Source of the DNA: Clostridia bacterium | GTDB lineage: Bacteria; Bacillota; Clostridia; Oscillospirales; Acutalibacteraceae | Length of the DNA: 14,353 bases | Reading direction: 5' to 3' | Assembly (NCBI GenBank): GCA_900752115.1 | Contig: CAADUC010000007.1 | Span: forward strand, 1-14,353 | Part shown: piece after piece, positions 1 to 7,282 of the stretch | How the letters are laid out: every line of letters begins with the position of its first letter | How positions within the stretch are numbered: the first letter of the stretch is position 1 | The notes under the pieces: generated by a model | Seen by the model: the letters and a program-made list of their open reading frames with translations, nothing else | Told to the model about the DNA's origin: nothing | Databases searched by the model: none | Translations under genes and position numbers: made by a program

Positions 1-15
1 ATTTCCTTTACTCAT
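1..15 (-). CDS. Start of a leftward gene, product unknown (partial)
   Basis: On the minus strand an ATG at 15-13 is followed by four codons reading Ser-Lys-Gly-Asn before the window ends. A purine-rich AGGGGG motif lies 7-8 bases upstream, so the start is plausible. Nothing can be said about the product. The start is supported mainly by the ribosome binding site and by the unusual inverted repeat just upstream, which would make sense as a control element for this gene. Confidence 0.45.
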
Positions 16-20
16 AGCAA

Positions 21-63
21 TACCCCCTGATGTAGTACTTATATTTTCCTACATCAGGGGGTA
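21..63 (-). promoter_or_regulatory. Perfect 15-bp inverted repeat covering the ribosome binding site of the leftward gene
   Basis: TACCCCCTGATGTAG (21-35) and its exact reverse complement (49-63) are separated by 13 AT-rich bases. In the leftward transcript the arm nearer the gene contains the AGGGGG ribosome binding site, so a transcribed hairpin would hide it. As DNA, the spacer contains a -10-like TATAAG (minus strand, 43-38), so the arms could equally be an operator flanking a promoter. There is no T-run on either side, which argues against a simple terminator. No convincing -35 was found. Confidence 0.6.
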
Positions 64-180
64 CTTTGTCTATTGTCCGTTTTTACGGGGGCAGTTCATT
101 GCTTTTCTCGGGGACCGATTTGTGTGCATACTTTATTGTTGAGAGGCTATTTTGCAGCAGCCCCTGTTTCATTCTGTGAT

Positions 181-2808
181 TTATTCGCTTACAATTTCAG
201 CAGGCAGCACTGTGCGGAGTGTGAGATCGCCGTTTTCGGCGTCTACCACAATGTGCGTGCGCGGCATCGGATCGTCGCGGATGATGAGCTTCGCGATGAG
301 TGTCTCCACGTGGCTCTGCAGATAGCGCTTGAGCGGACGTGCGCCGTAGACAGGGTCGAAGCCCTGCTCGACAATGAGATCTTTTGCAGCCTCCGTCAGT
401 TCGACAGTGAGCTGTTTTTCTTCGAGGCGGCGCTGCAGGTCGCGGACCATCAGATCCACAATGGAGAAGATTTCCTGACGACGCAGCGGCTTGTAGAAGA
501 CGATCTCGTCGAGGCGGTTCAGGAACTCGGGACGGAACTGCTGCTTGAGCAGCGATTGCACGTGGCTGCGGGCCTCCTCGCTGATTTCGCCGTTGTCGCC
601 GATGCCCTCCAGAATGGCCTGCGAGCCGAGGTTCGACGTGAGGATGATGATCGTGTTCTTGAAGTCGACCGTGCGGCCCTGGCTGTCGGTGATACGGCCG
701 TCGTCAAGCACCTGCAGCAGGACGTTGAATACGTCCGGATGCGCCTTTTCAACCTCGTCGAACAGTACGACACAGTACGGATGGCGGCGTACGGCCTCGG
801 TGAGCTGGCCGCCCTCTTCATAACCGACGTATCCGGGAGGCGCTCCAATCAGACGGGACACGGAGTATTTCTCCATGTACTCCGTCATGTCGATGCGCAC
901 CATGTTCTTTTCGTCGTCAAAGAGCGCCTGTGCGAGAGCCTTTGCAAGTTCCGTCTTGCCGACGCCCGTCGGGCCGAGGAACAGGAATGAACCGATCGGG
1001 CGATCCGGATCCTGAATGCCCGCACGAGAGCGCAGAATCGCGTCGGACACACGATCCACCGCTTCGTCCTGTCCAATCACACGCTCGTGCAGGATGTCCG
1101 GCAGGCGCAGAAGCTTCTCTCGCTCGCCCTCCATCAGGCGGCTGACCGGGATACCGGTCCAGCGCCCGATGATGCGTGCAATTTCTTCTTCTGTCACGCG
1201 GTCGCGCAGCAGGGAGCCGGACTTCTGCCCTTCTTCCGCAATGCGCTCTTCCTCCTGCAGTTCTTTGGTCAGAGCAGGCAGCTTGCCGTATTTGAGTTCG
1301 GCGGCTTTATTCAGGTCGTAGGTGCGCTCCGCTTTTTCGATCTCAGCGTTCGTCGCCTCGATCTCACTGCGCAGCTTCTGCACCTTGCCGATCGCGTCTT
1401 TCTCGTTCTCCCATTTTGCTTTCATCTCGTTGAACTGGGAACGAAGCTCGGCCATTTCCTTTTGGATTTCGGCCAGATGTTCCTGCGAGAGGTGGTCCGT
1501 CTCCTTCTTAAGGGCGGCCTCCTCAATTTCATATTGCATGATCTTGCGGGAGATCTCGTCAAGCTCGGTCGGCATCGAGTCGATTTCCGTGCGGACCATT
1601 GCGCACGCTTCGTCGACGAGGTCGATCGCTTTGTCAGGGAGGAAGCGGTCAGTGATATAGCGGTTCGAGAGCGTTGCCGCCGCGATCAGAGCCTGATCCT
1701 GAATCTTGACGCCGTGGAAGACTTCATACCGCTCCTTAAGACCGCGCAGAATGGAGATCGTGTCCGCGACTGTCGGCTCGTCCACCATGACGGGCTGGAA
1801 GCGGCGTTCGAGGGCGGCGTCCTTCTCGATGTATTTATGGTACTCATCGAGTGTCGTCGCGCCGATGCAGTGGAGCTCGCCGCGGGCCAGCATCGGCTTG
1901 AGCAGGTTGCCTGCGTCCATGCTGCCCTCGGTTTTGCCTGCGCCCACGATGGTGTGCAGCTCATCGATGAACAGAATGATCTGCCCCTCAGACTTTTTGA
2001 CTTCGTTGAGTACGGCTTTGAGACGCTCCTCAAACTCGCCGCGGAACTTTGCGCCGGCGATCAGTGCGCCCATATCGAGGGAGAACAGCTTGCGATCCTT
2101 CAGATTGTTCGGCACGTCTCCGCGCACGATGCGCAGTGCCAAGCCTTCTGCGATGGCCGTTTTGCCGACGCCCGGCTCGCCGATGAGGACAGGGTTGTTC
2201 TTCGTTTTACGCGAGAGAATGCGGATGACGTTGCGGATTTCCGAGTCACGTCCGATCACGGGATCCAGCTTCTGGTTTCGTGCCAGCTGCACGAGATCCT
2301 GCGCATACTTGCCAAGCGCATCGTACGTTTCTTCCGGTGTGTCACTCGTTACACGGGTGTTTCCGCGCACAGCGGAGAGAGCGGTGAGAAATTTGTTTTT
2401 GTCAATCCCGAACTGACGGAACAGCTCGCGCAGACCCTGGTTCGGATTCTCGAGCAGCGACAGGAAAACGTGCTCCACGCTGACGTATTCGTCTTTCATC
2501 CGCTCGGCCTGCTGTTCCGCGTCGGCCAGAGCGCGGTCTACATCGCCGGACACATAGATTTTGCCCGGTTCACGGCCGGGACCCGTTACGCCCGGCATGC
2601 GGTCAATGCGGTTTTCGACCTCTCGGCGGAGAGAATCCGCGTCAATTTCCATTCTCTTCATGAGCTGAGGAATCAGGCCGTTGTCCTGTTCAAGCAGGGC
2701 GGCGAGCAAATGTTCCTGCTCAATCTGCATGCTGTTGTGCTGCAGAGCCAGATTCTGGGCGTCCTGAATGGCCTCCAGAGATTTTTGGGTGAACTTCTGA
2801 GCGTTCAT
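181..2808 (-). CDS. clpB: ATP-dependent disaggregase ClpB
   Basis: ClpB is a cytoplasmic hexameric AAA+ chaperone that threads aggregated protein through its pore and refolds it together with DnaK. The 875 residues are full length. They comprise a double Clp_N repeat (about 1-150), nucleotide-binding domain 1 with Walker A GEPGVGKT (210-217) and Walker B ILFIDE (278-283), the coiled-coil middle domain characteristic of ClpB (about 410-530), domain 2 with Walker A GPTGVGKT (612-619) and Walker B VVLFDE (680-685), pore loop GYVGYEEGG (659-667) and sensor-2 GAR (822-824). Pore loop 1 reads KFRGEFE (254-260), with Phe where E. coli ClpB has Tyr; both are aromatic. The ATG is preceded by AGGAG at 7 bases. 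The gene stands alone under a CIRCE box, so HrcA heat-shock control is likely. The middle domain rules out ClpC or ClpA. Confidence 0.98.
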   Translation of the reverse strand: MNAQKFTQKSLEAIQDAQNLALQHNSMQIEQEHLLAALLEQDNGLIPQLMKRMEIDADSLRREVENRIDRMPGVTGPGREPGKIYVSGDVDRALADAEQQAERMKDEYVSVEHVFLSLLENPNQGLRELFRQFGIDKNKFLTALSAVRGNTRVTSDTPEETYDALGKYAQDLVQLARNQKLDPVIGRDSEIRNVIRILSRKTKNNPVLIGEPGVGKTAIAEGLALRIVRGDVPNNLKDRKLFSLDMGALIAGAKFRGEFEERLKAVLNEVKKSEGQIILFIDELHTIVGAGKTEGSMDAGNLLKPMLARGELHCIGATTLDEYHKYIEKDAALERRFQPVMVDEPTVADTISILRGLKERYEVFHGVKIQDQALIAAATLSNRYITDRFLPDKAIDLVDEACAMVRTEIDSMPTELDEISRKIMQYEIEEAALKKETDHLSQEHLAEIQKEMAELRSQFNEMKAKWENEKDAIGKVQKLRSEIEATNAEIEKAERTYDLNKAAELKYGKLPALTKELQEEERIAEEGQKSGSLLRDRVTEEEIARIIGRWTGIPVSRLMEGEREKLLRLPDILHERVIGQDEAVDRVSDAILRSRAGIQDPDRPIGSFLFLGPTGVGKTELAKALAQALFDDEKNMVRIDMTEYMEKYSVSRLIGAPPGYVGYEEGGQLTEAVRRHPYCVVLFDEVEKAHPDVFNVLLQVLDDGRITDSQGRTVDFKNTIIILTSNLGSQAILEGIGDNGEISEEARSHVQSLLKQQFRPEFLNRLDEIVFYKPLRRQEIFSIVDLMVRDLQRRLEEKQLTVELTEAAKDLIVEQGFDPVYGARPLKRYLQSHVETLIAKLIIRDDPMPRTHIVVDAENGDLTLRTVLPAEIVSE

Positions 2809-2859
2809 AGAACCACTCCTTTAACAAAAGTCGATTAAATCGGGCTTTTTGTTTTGTTT

Positions 2860-2886
2860 TTAGCACTCTTTATCTTTAAGTGCTAA
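2860..2886 (-). promoter_or_regulatory. CIRCE element (HrcA operator) of clpB
   Basis: Plus strand TTAGCACTC (2860-2868), nine spacer bases, then AAGTGCTAA (2878-2886). The known CIRCE consensus is TTAGCACTC-N9-GAGTGCTAA, so this is an exact spacing match with a single base change (G to A at 2878). It lies 52 bases upstream of the clpB start codon, the usual place between promoter and gene. HrcA binds CIRCE in DNA and releases it on heat shock; that clpB is in the HrcA regulon here is inferred from this site. Confidence 0.93.
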
Positions 2887-3090
2887 AATTAGAATAATGG
2901 AAAGATGTGTCTGAATTGTGAACGGTTCGTAAATCGTATGAAAACATTTAGCAGCATTTGTTTGGTATCAAAGCATATGGTTTGGATACATCTTTTCGTC
3001 GTGCCGCCGGATCCTTTTTCTGTGTTTCCAAAGATTAGCATGTGTTCTGCTCCCATAGAATCATGCCCCGGTTTTCGACCGGAATGCAGA

Positions 3091-3115
3091 AAGCTCCCCG
3101 CAGAGCGGGGAGCTT
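3091..3115 (-). terminator. Terminator hairpin after the dehydrogenase gene
   Basis: An 11-bp perfect stem, AAGCTCCCCGC/GCGGGGAGCTT, with a 3-base loop begins about 40 bases beyond the stop codon of the leftward dehydrogenase gene. On the minus strand it is followed by only a short pyrimidine stretch (CTTTCTGCATT), so the U-tract is weak, but the stem is GC-rich and well placed to end the YitT-dehydrogenase operon. Confidence 0.7.
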
Positions 3116-3155
3116 AGATTGTCGGCAGTCTTTAAAGTTTGCTTTTGGGAAAGAA

Positions 3156-4118
3156 TTATTCCCGTGACCGCAGGTACCCTGTGGAAAGATCCACCAGATT
3201 GACGGGCGCGCCGCCGTTCGCAAAGCGCCGGACATTCTCCAGGCAGACAGAGAAAATGCGCTCCCGCGTTTCAGAAAAATGACGTCCGCCTGAGATGTGC
3301 GGAGTAATGATGCAGTTGGGCTCGCGCCAGAGCGGATGGTCGGCAGGGAGAGGTTCCGGGCTTGTTACATCGAGCGCCGCGCCGCCGAGCTGTCCGGAGC
3401 GCAGAGCGGCAAGAAGATCATTCGTCACAATGGCGGAGCCGCGTCCCGCGTTGAGCAAAATGGCGCCTGGCTTCATCAGGGCAAGGCGGCGTGAGTCCAT
3501 CAGTCCGGCTGTCTGCGGTGTCTCGGGAAGAGAGAGGACAACCGCGTCGGCCAGTGGAAGCAGCCGGTCAAGATCCTCAAAGGTGCATAACTCGCGTACA
3601 AAATCCGGCTTTTTGCGTGCAGTGCGGCAAACGCCGATCACTTCGCCGCCGAGGGCGTGAAATCTCTGGGCAAACTCGCTTCCGATATCTCCCATTCCGA
3701 CCGAGAGTGCGAGCGAACCTTTTACGCTGCGCACCGGCCCCTCGTCGTGCCAGAGACCTTTTTTCTGGTTATCCCGGTAGGCGGGCAGACGCAGGAAGAG
3801 CGACATGGTGTACGCAATCAGATACTCGGCAATGCCCGGTCCGTAGCTTCCTGTGGCGCAGGCGAGCTGCGCTCCCGCAGGCAGAACGCCCGGGGCGGCG
3901 TACTGGTTAGCGCCGGAACTTTCAAGCTGCAGAAGGCGCAGCCGGCCCGCGCGGCGCAGCAAAGCGGCCGGCGGATTTCCGACAATCATATCGGCTTCAC
4001 CGATTCGTTCCTCGAGCTCCGCTGGGCTTAAAAATGCGACGTCGCATAGTGGAGCTGTCGCACGCAGCTTATCTTTTTGTTCGTCTGTGAACGGTGCAAT
4101 GACAAAAACGTGTTCCAT
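3156..4118 (-). CDS. D-2-hydroxyacid dehydrogenase family protein (NAD-binding)
   Basis: This 320-residue protein belongs to the D-isomer-specific 2-hydroxyacid dehydrogenases, cytoplasmic enzymes that interconvert 2-oxoacids and D-2-hydroxyacids using NAD(P)H. The Rossmann motif GMGDIG is at 141-146. The three family catalytic residues are present: Arg226 in NAGRGS, Glu255 in TSPEPLP and His274 in TPHISGG. The substrate cannot be told from sequence; the divergent N-terminal half (about 1-100) resembles the broad group that also holds phosphoglycerate, glyoxylate and hydroxypyruvate reductases. The frame is open a further 95 codons upstream, but that stretch lies inside the preceding gene. 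The ATG at 4118 has AGGAGA 7 bases before it. Only 16 bases separate it from the stop of the YitT-family gene, so the two are cotranscribed. Confidence 0.92.
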   Translation of the reverse strand: MEHVFVIAPFTDEQKDKLRATAPLCDVAFLSPAELEERIGEADMIVGNPPAALLRRAGRLRLLQLESSGANQYAAPGVLPAGAQLACATGSYGPGIAEYLIAYTMSLFLRLPAYRDNQKKGLWHDEGPVRSVKGSLALSVGMGDIGSEFAQRFHALGGEVIGVCRTARKKPDFVRELCTFEDLDRLLPLADAVVLSLPETPQTAGLMDSRRLALMKPGAILLNAGRGSAIVTNDLLAALRSGQLGGAALDVTSPEPLPADHPLWREPNCIITPHISGGRHFSETRERIFSVCLENVRRFANGGAPVNLVDLSTGYLRSRE

Positions 4119-4134
4119 TTTACTATCTCCTGCC

Positions 4135-4992
4135 TTATCGCTGAAATCCTTTCCCGATGATCTCGCTGGTGTTGGTAATGAGAATGAATGCGCCCGGCTC
4201 ATTCTCGCGGATAAACCGCCGCAGCGCGACGGCCTGATACGGCTTGAGTACGGTAAGCACAACGTAATTGTGGTTATGACTGAATGCTCCGTGCGCTTCA
4301 AATACGGTGGCGCTGCGGTGAAGCGTATCTGTAATGAAGGTACAGATTCGATCCGGATTGCTGCATACGACGTTGAACGACTTACAGAGGTTGATGCTTT
4401 CAATCACGTTGTCGACAACGAGGGACTTGGAGATGAGACCAAGCAGGGAGAAAAGTGCTGTTTTCATATCAAACACAAAGAAAGCGGTCAGTGTGATAAG
4501 AAGGTCGCTCAGCAGGAGTGCACGCCCGATATCAACGCTTGTGTATTTGCGCAGAATCATTGCCACGATATCCGTGCCGCCGCTTGATGCGCCGATGTTG
4601 AAGAGAATAGCGGAACCGAACCCTGGCAGAAGGACAGCGAAAATGAGTTCAAGAAGAGGCTCGTCCGTCAGGGGGGCATCCAGCGGGGCGATCTGGTTGA
4701 GCACTGACAGGGAGACGGAGAGCAGAGTGCTCGAATAGACCGTGCGGATGCCGAAACCTCGCCCGAGAAACAGAAAGCCCAGCACAAGCAGAAGAGCATT
4801 GATAATAAAGTTGACGGTCGAGGGGGAAATAGGGAGAAAAGGACTGAGCACGACCGAAAGACCGCTGACGCCGCCAAAGGTGAAGTTGTTCGGAAACTTG
4901 AAATAGTAAATGCCGATCGACATGCACAGCGTGCTGACGGTGATGAGAAAATACTCGAAGACGGTTTTTTTCAGGTCTGCAGGTTTCTTCAT
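4135..4992 (-). CDS. YitT family integral membrane protein (DUF161/DUF2179-type)
   Basis: The 285-residue protein has the YitT-family layout. Several hydrophobic segments lie between about 14 and 195, including the conserved GGTDIVAMIL (138-147). A soluble C-terminal domain of about 80 residues (about 203-282) fits the DUF2179 fold. It belongs in the cytoplasmic membrane. Members are common in Bacillota, often in several copies, and their transport or signalling role is not established. The chosen ATG has AAGGAGAG about 8 bases upstream and is followed by a basic start, MKKPADLKK. It is the first gene of a two-gene operon, with a good promoter directly upstream. A physiological link with the following dehydrogenase (for example export or import of a 2-oxoacid or hydroxyacid) is only a guess from the pairing. 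Confidence 0.93.
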   Translation of the reverse strand: MKKPADLKKTVFEYFLITVSTLCMSIGIYYFKFPNNFTFGGVSGLSVVLSPFLPISPSTVNFIINALLLVLGFLFLGRGFGIRTVYSSTLLSVSLSVLNQIAPLDAPLTDEPLLELIFAVLLPGFGSAILFNIGASSGGTDIVAMILRKYTSVDIGRALLLSDLLITLTAFFVFDMKTALFSLLGLISKSLVVDNVIESINLCKSFNVVCSNPDRICTFITDTLHRSATVFEAHGAFSHNHNYVVLTVLKPYQAVALRRFIRENEPGAFILITNTSEIIGKGFQR

Positions 4993-5024
4993 TGCCGCAC
5001 TCTCCTTGCTTCGATTCTTTTTCT

Positions 5025-5053
5025 ATTTTACACAAAAATAAGAAAATTAACAA
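5025..5053 (-). promoter_or_regulatory. Promoter of the YitT-dehydrogenase operon
   Basis: On the minus strand TTGTTA (-35, 5053-5048) and TAAAAT (-10, 5030-5025) are separated by exactly 17 bases. They match the vegetative sigma consensus at 4/6 and 5/6 positions. The -10 ends 32 bases upstream of the start codon at 4992, leaving room for a short leader with the ribosome binding site. Confidence 0.75.
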
Positions 5054-5137
5054 GAGTGAGCATGCGATAAATGCCTCCTCTTTTTGTTTCTGGGGAGATA
5101 GAGCGAAAGAAGCTTGCGGTTATGAAGGAGCGTGAGC

Positions 5138-5175
5138 AGAAAGCATGGACAACAGTGCCGCTGTCCATGCTTTCT
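5138..5175 (-). terminator. Strong hairpin, probable terminator of the XRE regulator gene
   Basis: A perfect 14-bp stem, AGAAAGCATGGACA/TGTCCATGCTTTCT, with a 10-base loop lies 18 bases beyond the stop codon of the leftward regulator gene. On the minus strand the stem ends in CTTTCT and is followed by GCTCACG rather than a real T-run. On the plus strand the following bases are T-rich (TTCATATT). It may work in both directions, insulating the regulator from the YitT operon. Confidence 0.6.
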
Positions 5176-5193
5176 TTCATATTAAAATATAAA

Positions 5194-5565
5194 CTATTCT
5201 TTCAACAGAGAGTTGAGCATACTCTTTTTTCCCGGCTCATCAGAAAGTGCGTCAACCATTTTATTGTATTTACGATAAAATGCTGCCATTTGCCTCAGAG
5301 TGGAAATCTGTTCTTCGTTGAGACCGGTTACGTCCATGGTTTGTTCCGCTTTTTTCGTCCTACCGAGAAGTTCATCGGTGGAGATTCCCAAAATGTTCGA
5401 AATTTTAATCAGGACGTCAAAGGAGGGACTGCGCACGCCATTTTCATAAGCGGAGACAGATGCTCCGGTGACGCCGAGCCTTTGGGCAAACTCCGCTTGG
5501 GTCATGTTGATCGACATTCGGTACATTCGAATCTTTTCGCCGAGCTTGTCGTTTGGGTTTTCCAT
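5194..5565 (-). CDS. XRE-family helix-turn-helix transcriptional regulator
   Basis: A 123-residue cytoplasmic DNA-binding protein. Residues 8-66 form a Cro/C1-type HTH: MTQAEFAQRLGV (helices 2 to turn), the recognition helix SVSAYENG (36-43), then SPSFDVLIKISNILGISTDELLG. The tail (about 75-123) is helical and charged with no recognised domain, perhaps for dimerisation. The frame is open 15 codons further upstream, but the ATG at 5565 is preferred because GGGAG lies 8 bases before it and MENPNDKLGEKIRMYR is a typical XRE N-terminus. It is divergent from the two-gene unit at 5716-6926, and the 150-base gap holds two related operator-like elements. Control of its neighbours and itself is therefore likely but unproven. 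Confidence 0.92.
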   Translation of the reverse strand: MENPNDKLGEKIRMYRMSINMTQAEFAQRLGVTGASVSAYENGVRSPSFDVLIKISNILGISTDELLGRTKKAEQTMDVTGLNEEQISTLRQMAAFYRKYNKMVDALSDEPGKKSMLNSLLKE

Positions 5566-5618
5566 CCGTTTCACTCCCCTCCTATTTCTTATGCACTTTA
5601 TCTTACACAATTATTGGA

Positions 5619-5652
5619 AACTATAGGTTGATTTATTACAACTAATAGTTGA
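5619..5652. promoter_or_regulatory. Pair of operator-like elements between the XRE gene and the divergent operon
   Basis: AACTATAGGTTGA (5619-5631) and AACTAATAGTTGA (5640-5652) match at 10 of 13 positions and start 21 bases apart, two helical turns. The second is itself a near palindrome (AACTA-A-TAGTT) and overlaps the -35 of the rightward promoter. Two half-symmetric sites on one DNA face, over a promoter and next to an XRE gene, is the usual arrangement for autoregulated Cro/C1-type repressors. The assignment to this regulator is inference. Confidence 0.45.
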
Positions 5653-5677
5653 ATAAAATGCGTAATGTTGTTATAAT
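5649..5677 (+). promoter_or_regulatory. Extended -10 promoter of the two-gene unknown operon
   Basis: TTGAAT (5649-5654), a 17-base spacer and a perfect TATAAT (5672-5677) preceded by TG one base upstream (5669-5670), the extended -10 form. It is followed by AAGGAGAG at 5687-5694. The -35 overlaps the second operator-like element, which suggests repression by a bound protein. Confidence 0.85.
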
Positions 5678-5699
5678 AAGGATAGCAAGGAGAGAAAGG

Positions 5700-5798
5700 A
5701 TGTGTCGGACGAATTATGAAAAAACTAGCGGCTTTGTTTTTTGTTTTTTCAATTATTCTTGCGGTGACGTCATACCGGTGTTTTGCAGATGCTTTTGA
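5700..5798 (+). CDS. Possible 32-residue ORF overlapping the next gene out of frame
   Basis: The best ribosome binding site downstream of the promoter, AGGAGAG at 5688-5694, is spaced 5 bases from an ATG at 5700. That ATG opens a 32-codon frame ending at 5798 inside the 5716 gene but in another frame. The peptide is Cys- and Phe-rich and matches nothing I know. It may be a translated leader that tunes initiation at 5716, or simply a spurious start. It crosses two T-runs where a +1 slip would place ribosomes in the frame of the 5716 gene, and the result would still begin with a hydrophobic segment. Confidence 0.3.
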   Translation: MCRTNYEKTSGFVFCFFNYSCGDVIPVFCRCF

Positions 5799-6129
5799 TT
5801 TCAAGGAGAATTACTATCTCAGTGAAGATTACCCTTCGTTGAACAAACATGCTTATGTTGGAGGCGATGCGTACAATTACATTATCAATGGGACATATTT
5901 TGCCGGATATGCGGCTATGGGATCCGCGGCGGGACTGGGGAGTGTTATCTGTTTATGTGGGGCCGCTTTTGCGATGTGTTTTTCTCAAAAGTCGGGAATA
6001 TCTTCTCGTGTTGTCTGCCCGTATTCTTTTGCGGCGGATCGTATGGAATCGGCGTCAATACATGAGACTGTGTCATTTGAAAATGTAGAAGAAATTAAAA
6101 TGTTTGAGAAAGAGGGAAAAGAAATTTGA
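5716..6129 (+). CDS. Exported or membrane protein of unknown function
   Basis: The product of 137 residues starts MKKLAALFFVFSIILAV, a clear signal peptide with likely cleavage after Ala24 (RCFA/DAF). A second hydrophobic stretch at about 61-88, rich in Gly, Ala and Cys, should span the membrane. The remaining 48 residues are hydrophilic and end acidic-basic. The segment YVGGDAYNYIINGTYFAGY (48-66) just before the membrane segment resembles a motif I have seen in small uncharacterised Bacillota membrane proteins, but I cannot name a family. The ATG at 5716 has only a weak GGACG before it; the strong ribosome binding site fits an ATG at 5700 in another frame. The stop overlaps the start of the next gene (TTGA), so the two are coupled. 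GC content is lower than in neighbouring genes. Confidence 0.75.
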   Translation: MKKLAALFFVFSIILAVTSYRCFADAFDFKENYYLSEDYPSLNKHAYVGGDAYNYIINGTYFAGYAAMGSAAGLGSVICLCGAAFAMCFSQKSGISSRVVCPYSFAADRMESASIHETVSFENVEEIKMFEKEGKEI

Positions 6130-6926
6130 ACCGTCGTCGTATTTTGATAAGTATTTTGGGCGTCGCAGTCCTGTTTGCAGTTTTTGCAGCAGGGGCGTTT
6201 GCTTTCTTTGTGGCGCCGGAATTTCGCGCCCGAGAAGCGAAAGAGAAGATCATCGCTTGTATAGAGACGGGGGACTATAAGGGATCAATTGAACTTGTAG
6301 AGGCGCTTGCTCCGTCTGATTATGAGAGAATAAGGATGGATTTGGGAACTGTTTTCTCATCAGAGACAGATGCATATCTACAACGTATTACGCCGGACAA
6401 TTGTATGGAAAGTGAAAATTTTGAAAAGGCTGAGGCCATTAATATTTTAATGGGAAAGCTGGGAATTCAAGGTGCCTCAAAAGCTCAGAGCAGCCTGGAG
6501 CTGTATCTAAAGCTGAAAGAGTTTGTCGAGTTTGAACCGTTTGTTCAGGCTGTTTTGTCTCAGGAGACGGAGGAGTGGCTCAATGCGTTTGATAGTGCGG
6601 CAGCCGCGCTGGAGTCTTATGTGCTTACAGGTGCATCGGAATCACTTTTGCGAAATAATATTGAGAAGATAGAAGCAGTGTCCTATGAGCGTTTTGGCAT
6701 GGATAATTATGGGATAATGGAACTGGAAGAACATCGGAAGACGGTTGCGGCAATCCTGCGTCAGATTGTAGCTGCCTGTGCGGCGAACCAAAAAGATCGG
6801 GCATTCACACTTCTGACGGAGTTGTCGCACGAAATGGATACAGGTCTCAGCCTGATGGAAGAAGCGAAGGAGTTAATCAATGAAAAATCTCAGATATTTG
6901 ATGAATTCCAAAATAGCCTGAACTAA
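6126..6926 (+). CDS. Membrane-anchored helical protein of unknown function
   Basis: A protein of 266 residues that starts at TTG (6126). The start is supported by AGAGGG 9 bases upstream, by the TTGA overlap with the preceding stop, and by the resulting N-terminus: basic MNRRR, then one hydrophobic helix (6-29), which gives a cytoplasmic start and a body outside the membrane. The rest is soluble, Glu- and Ala-rich and predicted mostly helical, without cysteine pairs, enzyme motifs or repeats that I recognise. Leu/Ala spacing in 100-260 suggests a helical bundle like those of TPR-like or substrate-sensing extracellular domains, but this is an impression only. It probably acts at the cell surface together with the product of the 5716 gene. 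Confidence 0.8.
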   Translation: MNRRRILISILGVAVLFAVFAAGAFAFFVAPEFRAREAKEKIIACIETGDYKGSIELVEALAPSDYERIRMDLGTVFSSETDAYLQRITPDNCMESENFEKAEAINILMGKLGIQGASKAQSSLELYLKLKEFVEFEPFVQAVLSQETEEWLNAFDSAAAALESYVLTGASESLLRNNIEKIEAVSYERFGMDNYGIMELEEHRKTVAAILRQIVAACAANQKDRAFTLLTELSHEMDTGLSLMEEAKELINEKSQIFDEFQNSLN

Positions 6927-7281
6927 ATTTACATGCGGTTTCAGCCTGTGCTGGTTGTTGAGCAGGAAAAAAATGATGCGGATATAAGCGAATTTAAAAA
7001 GGCGTCTGAGTTCTGCCAAAATGCTGATGAGAATTCAGAAACTCCCGTTTGAAATCATAGAAAACAATTAAACTTATTGTCCGTATGATTGCTGGATGCA
7101 GAATGATTGGCACAAGGTTAGCCTTACGATATCGAATGTCCAATTTTCTGTTCGTTCGGATGAAAATATTTTGAAACCATCCAGTTCAAGTTGACGGTAG
7201 AGCAGCGGGTTTTATATCAACGGCGCTCCCACGGCCGTGGCTGTAGCGACAATCGTGTAATTTCAGAGTAAGCCCCAGTCC
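6927..7281 (+). other. Region without an intact gene; possible decayed coding sequence
   Basis: No long frame with a ribosome binding site is present. Short frames have protein-like composition: a 39-codon ATG frame at 6933-7052 (starts MRFQPVLVVEQEK, acidic) without a ribosome binding site, and an open stretch at about 7072-7194 without a proper start, reading HKVSLTISNVQFSVRSDEN in its middle. A 12-bp palindrome, CCACGGCCGTGG, is at 7229-7240. The strong terminator that follows suggests the operon once extended, or still extends, to this point. Remnants of a third gene would explain this, but no homologous family is recognised. Confidence 0.4.
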
Positions 7282-7282
7282 A

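Larger units (their letters stand above)
2809..3155. other. Intergenic region upstream of clpB
   Basis: These 347 bases separate the clpB start from the end of the next leftward gene. They hold the clpB ribosome binding site and CIRCE operator at the clpB side and a terminator hairpin at 3091-3115. A small 5-bp stem, CCGGT/ACCGG, lies at 3068-3082. A -10-like TATTCT (minus strand, 2896-2891) sits just upstream of CIRCE, but no matching -35 is evident. An open frame at 2905-3117 on the plus strand has no ribosome binding site and runs into the terminator, so I do not treat it as a gene. Confidence 0.7.

Noticed and set aside
1087..2838. 583-codon open frame on the plus strand opposite clpB (also 73-990)
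   Set aside because: Antisense to conserved ClpB domains and without a ribosome binding site.
4119..4403. 95-codon N-terminal extension of the dehydrogenase
   Set aside because: Lies inside the YitT-family gene in another frame; an ideal ribosome binding site precedes the internal ATG at 4118.
5071..5631. 186-codon plus-strand frame over the XRE regulator gene
   Set aside because: Overlaps the regulator antisense and its terminator hairpin; the HTH on the other strand is unmistakable.
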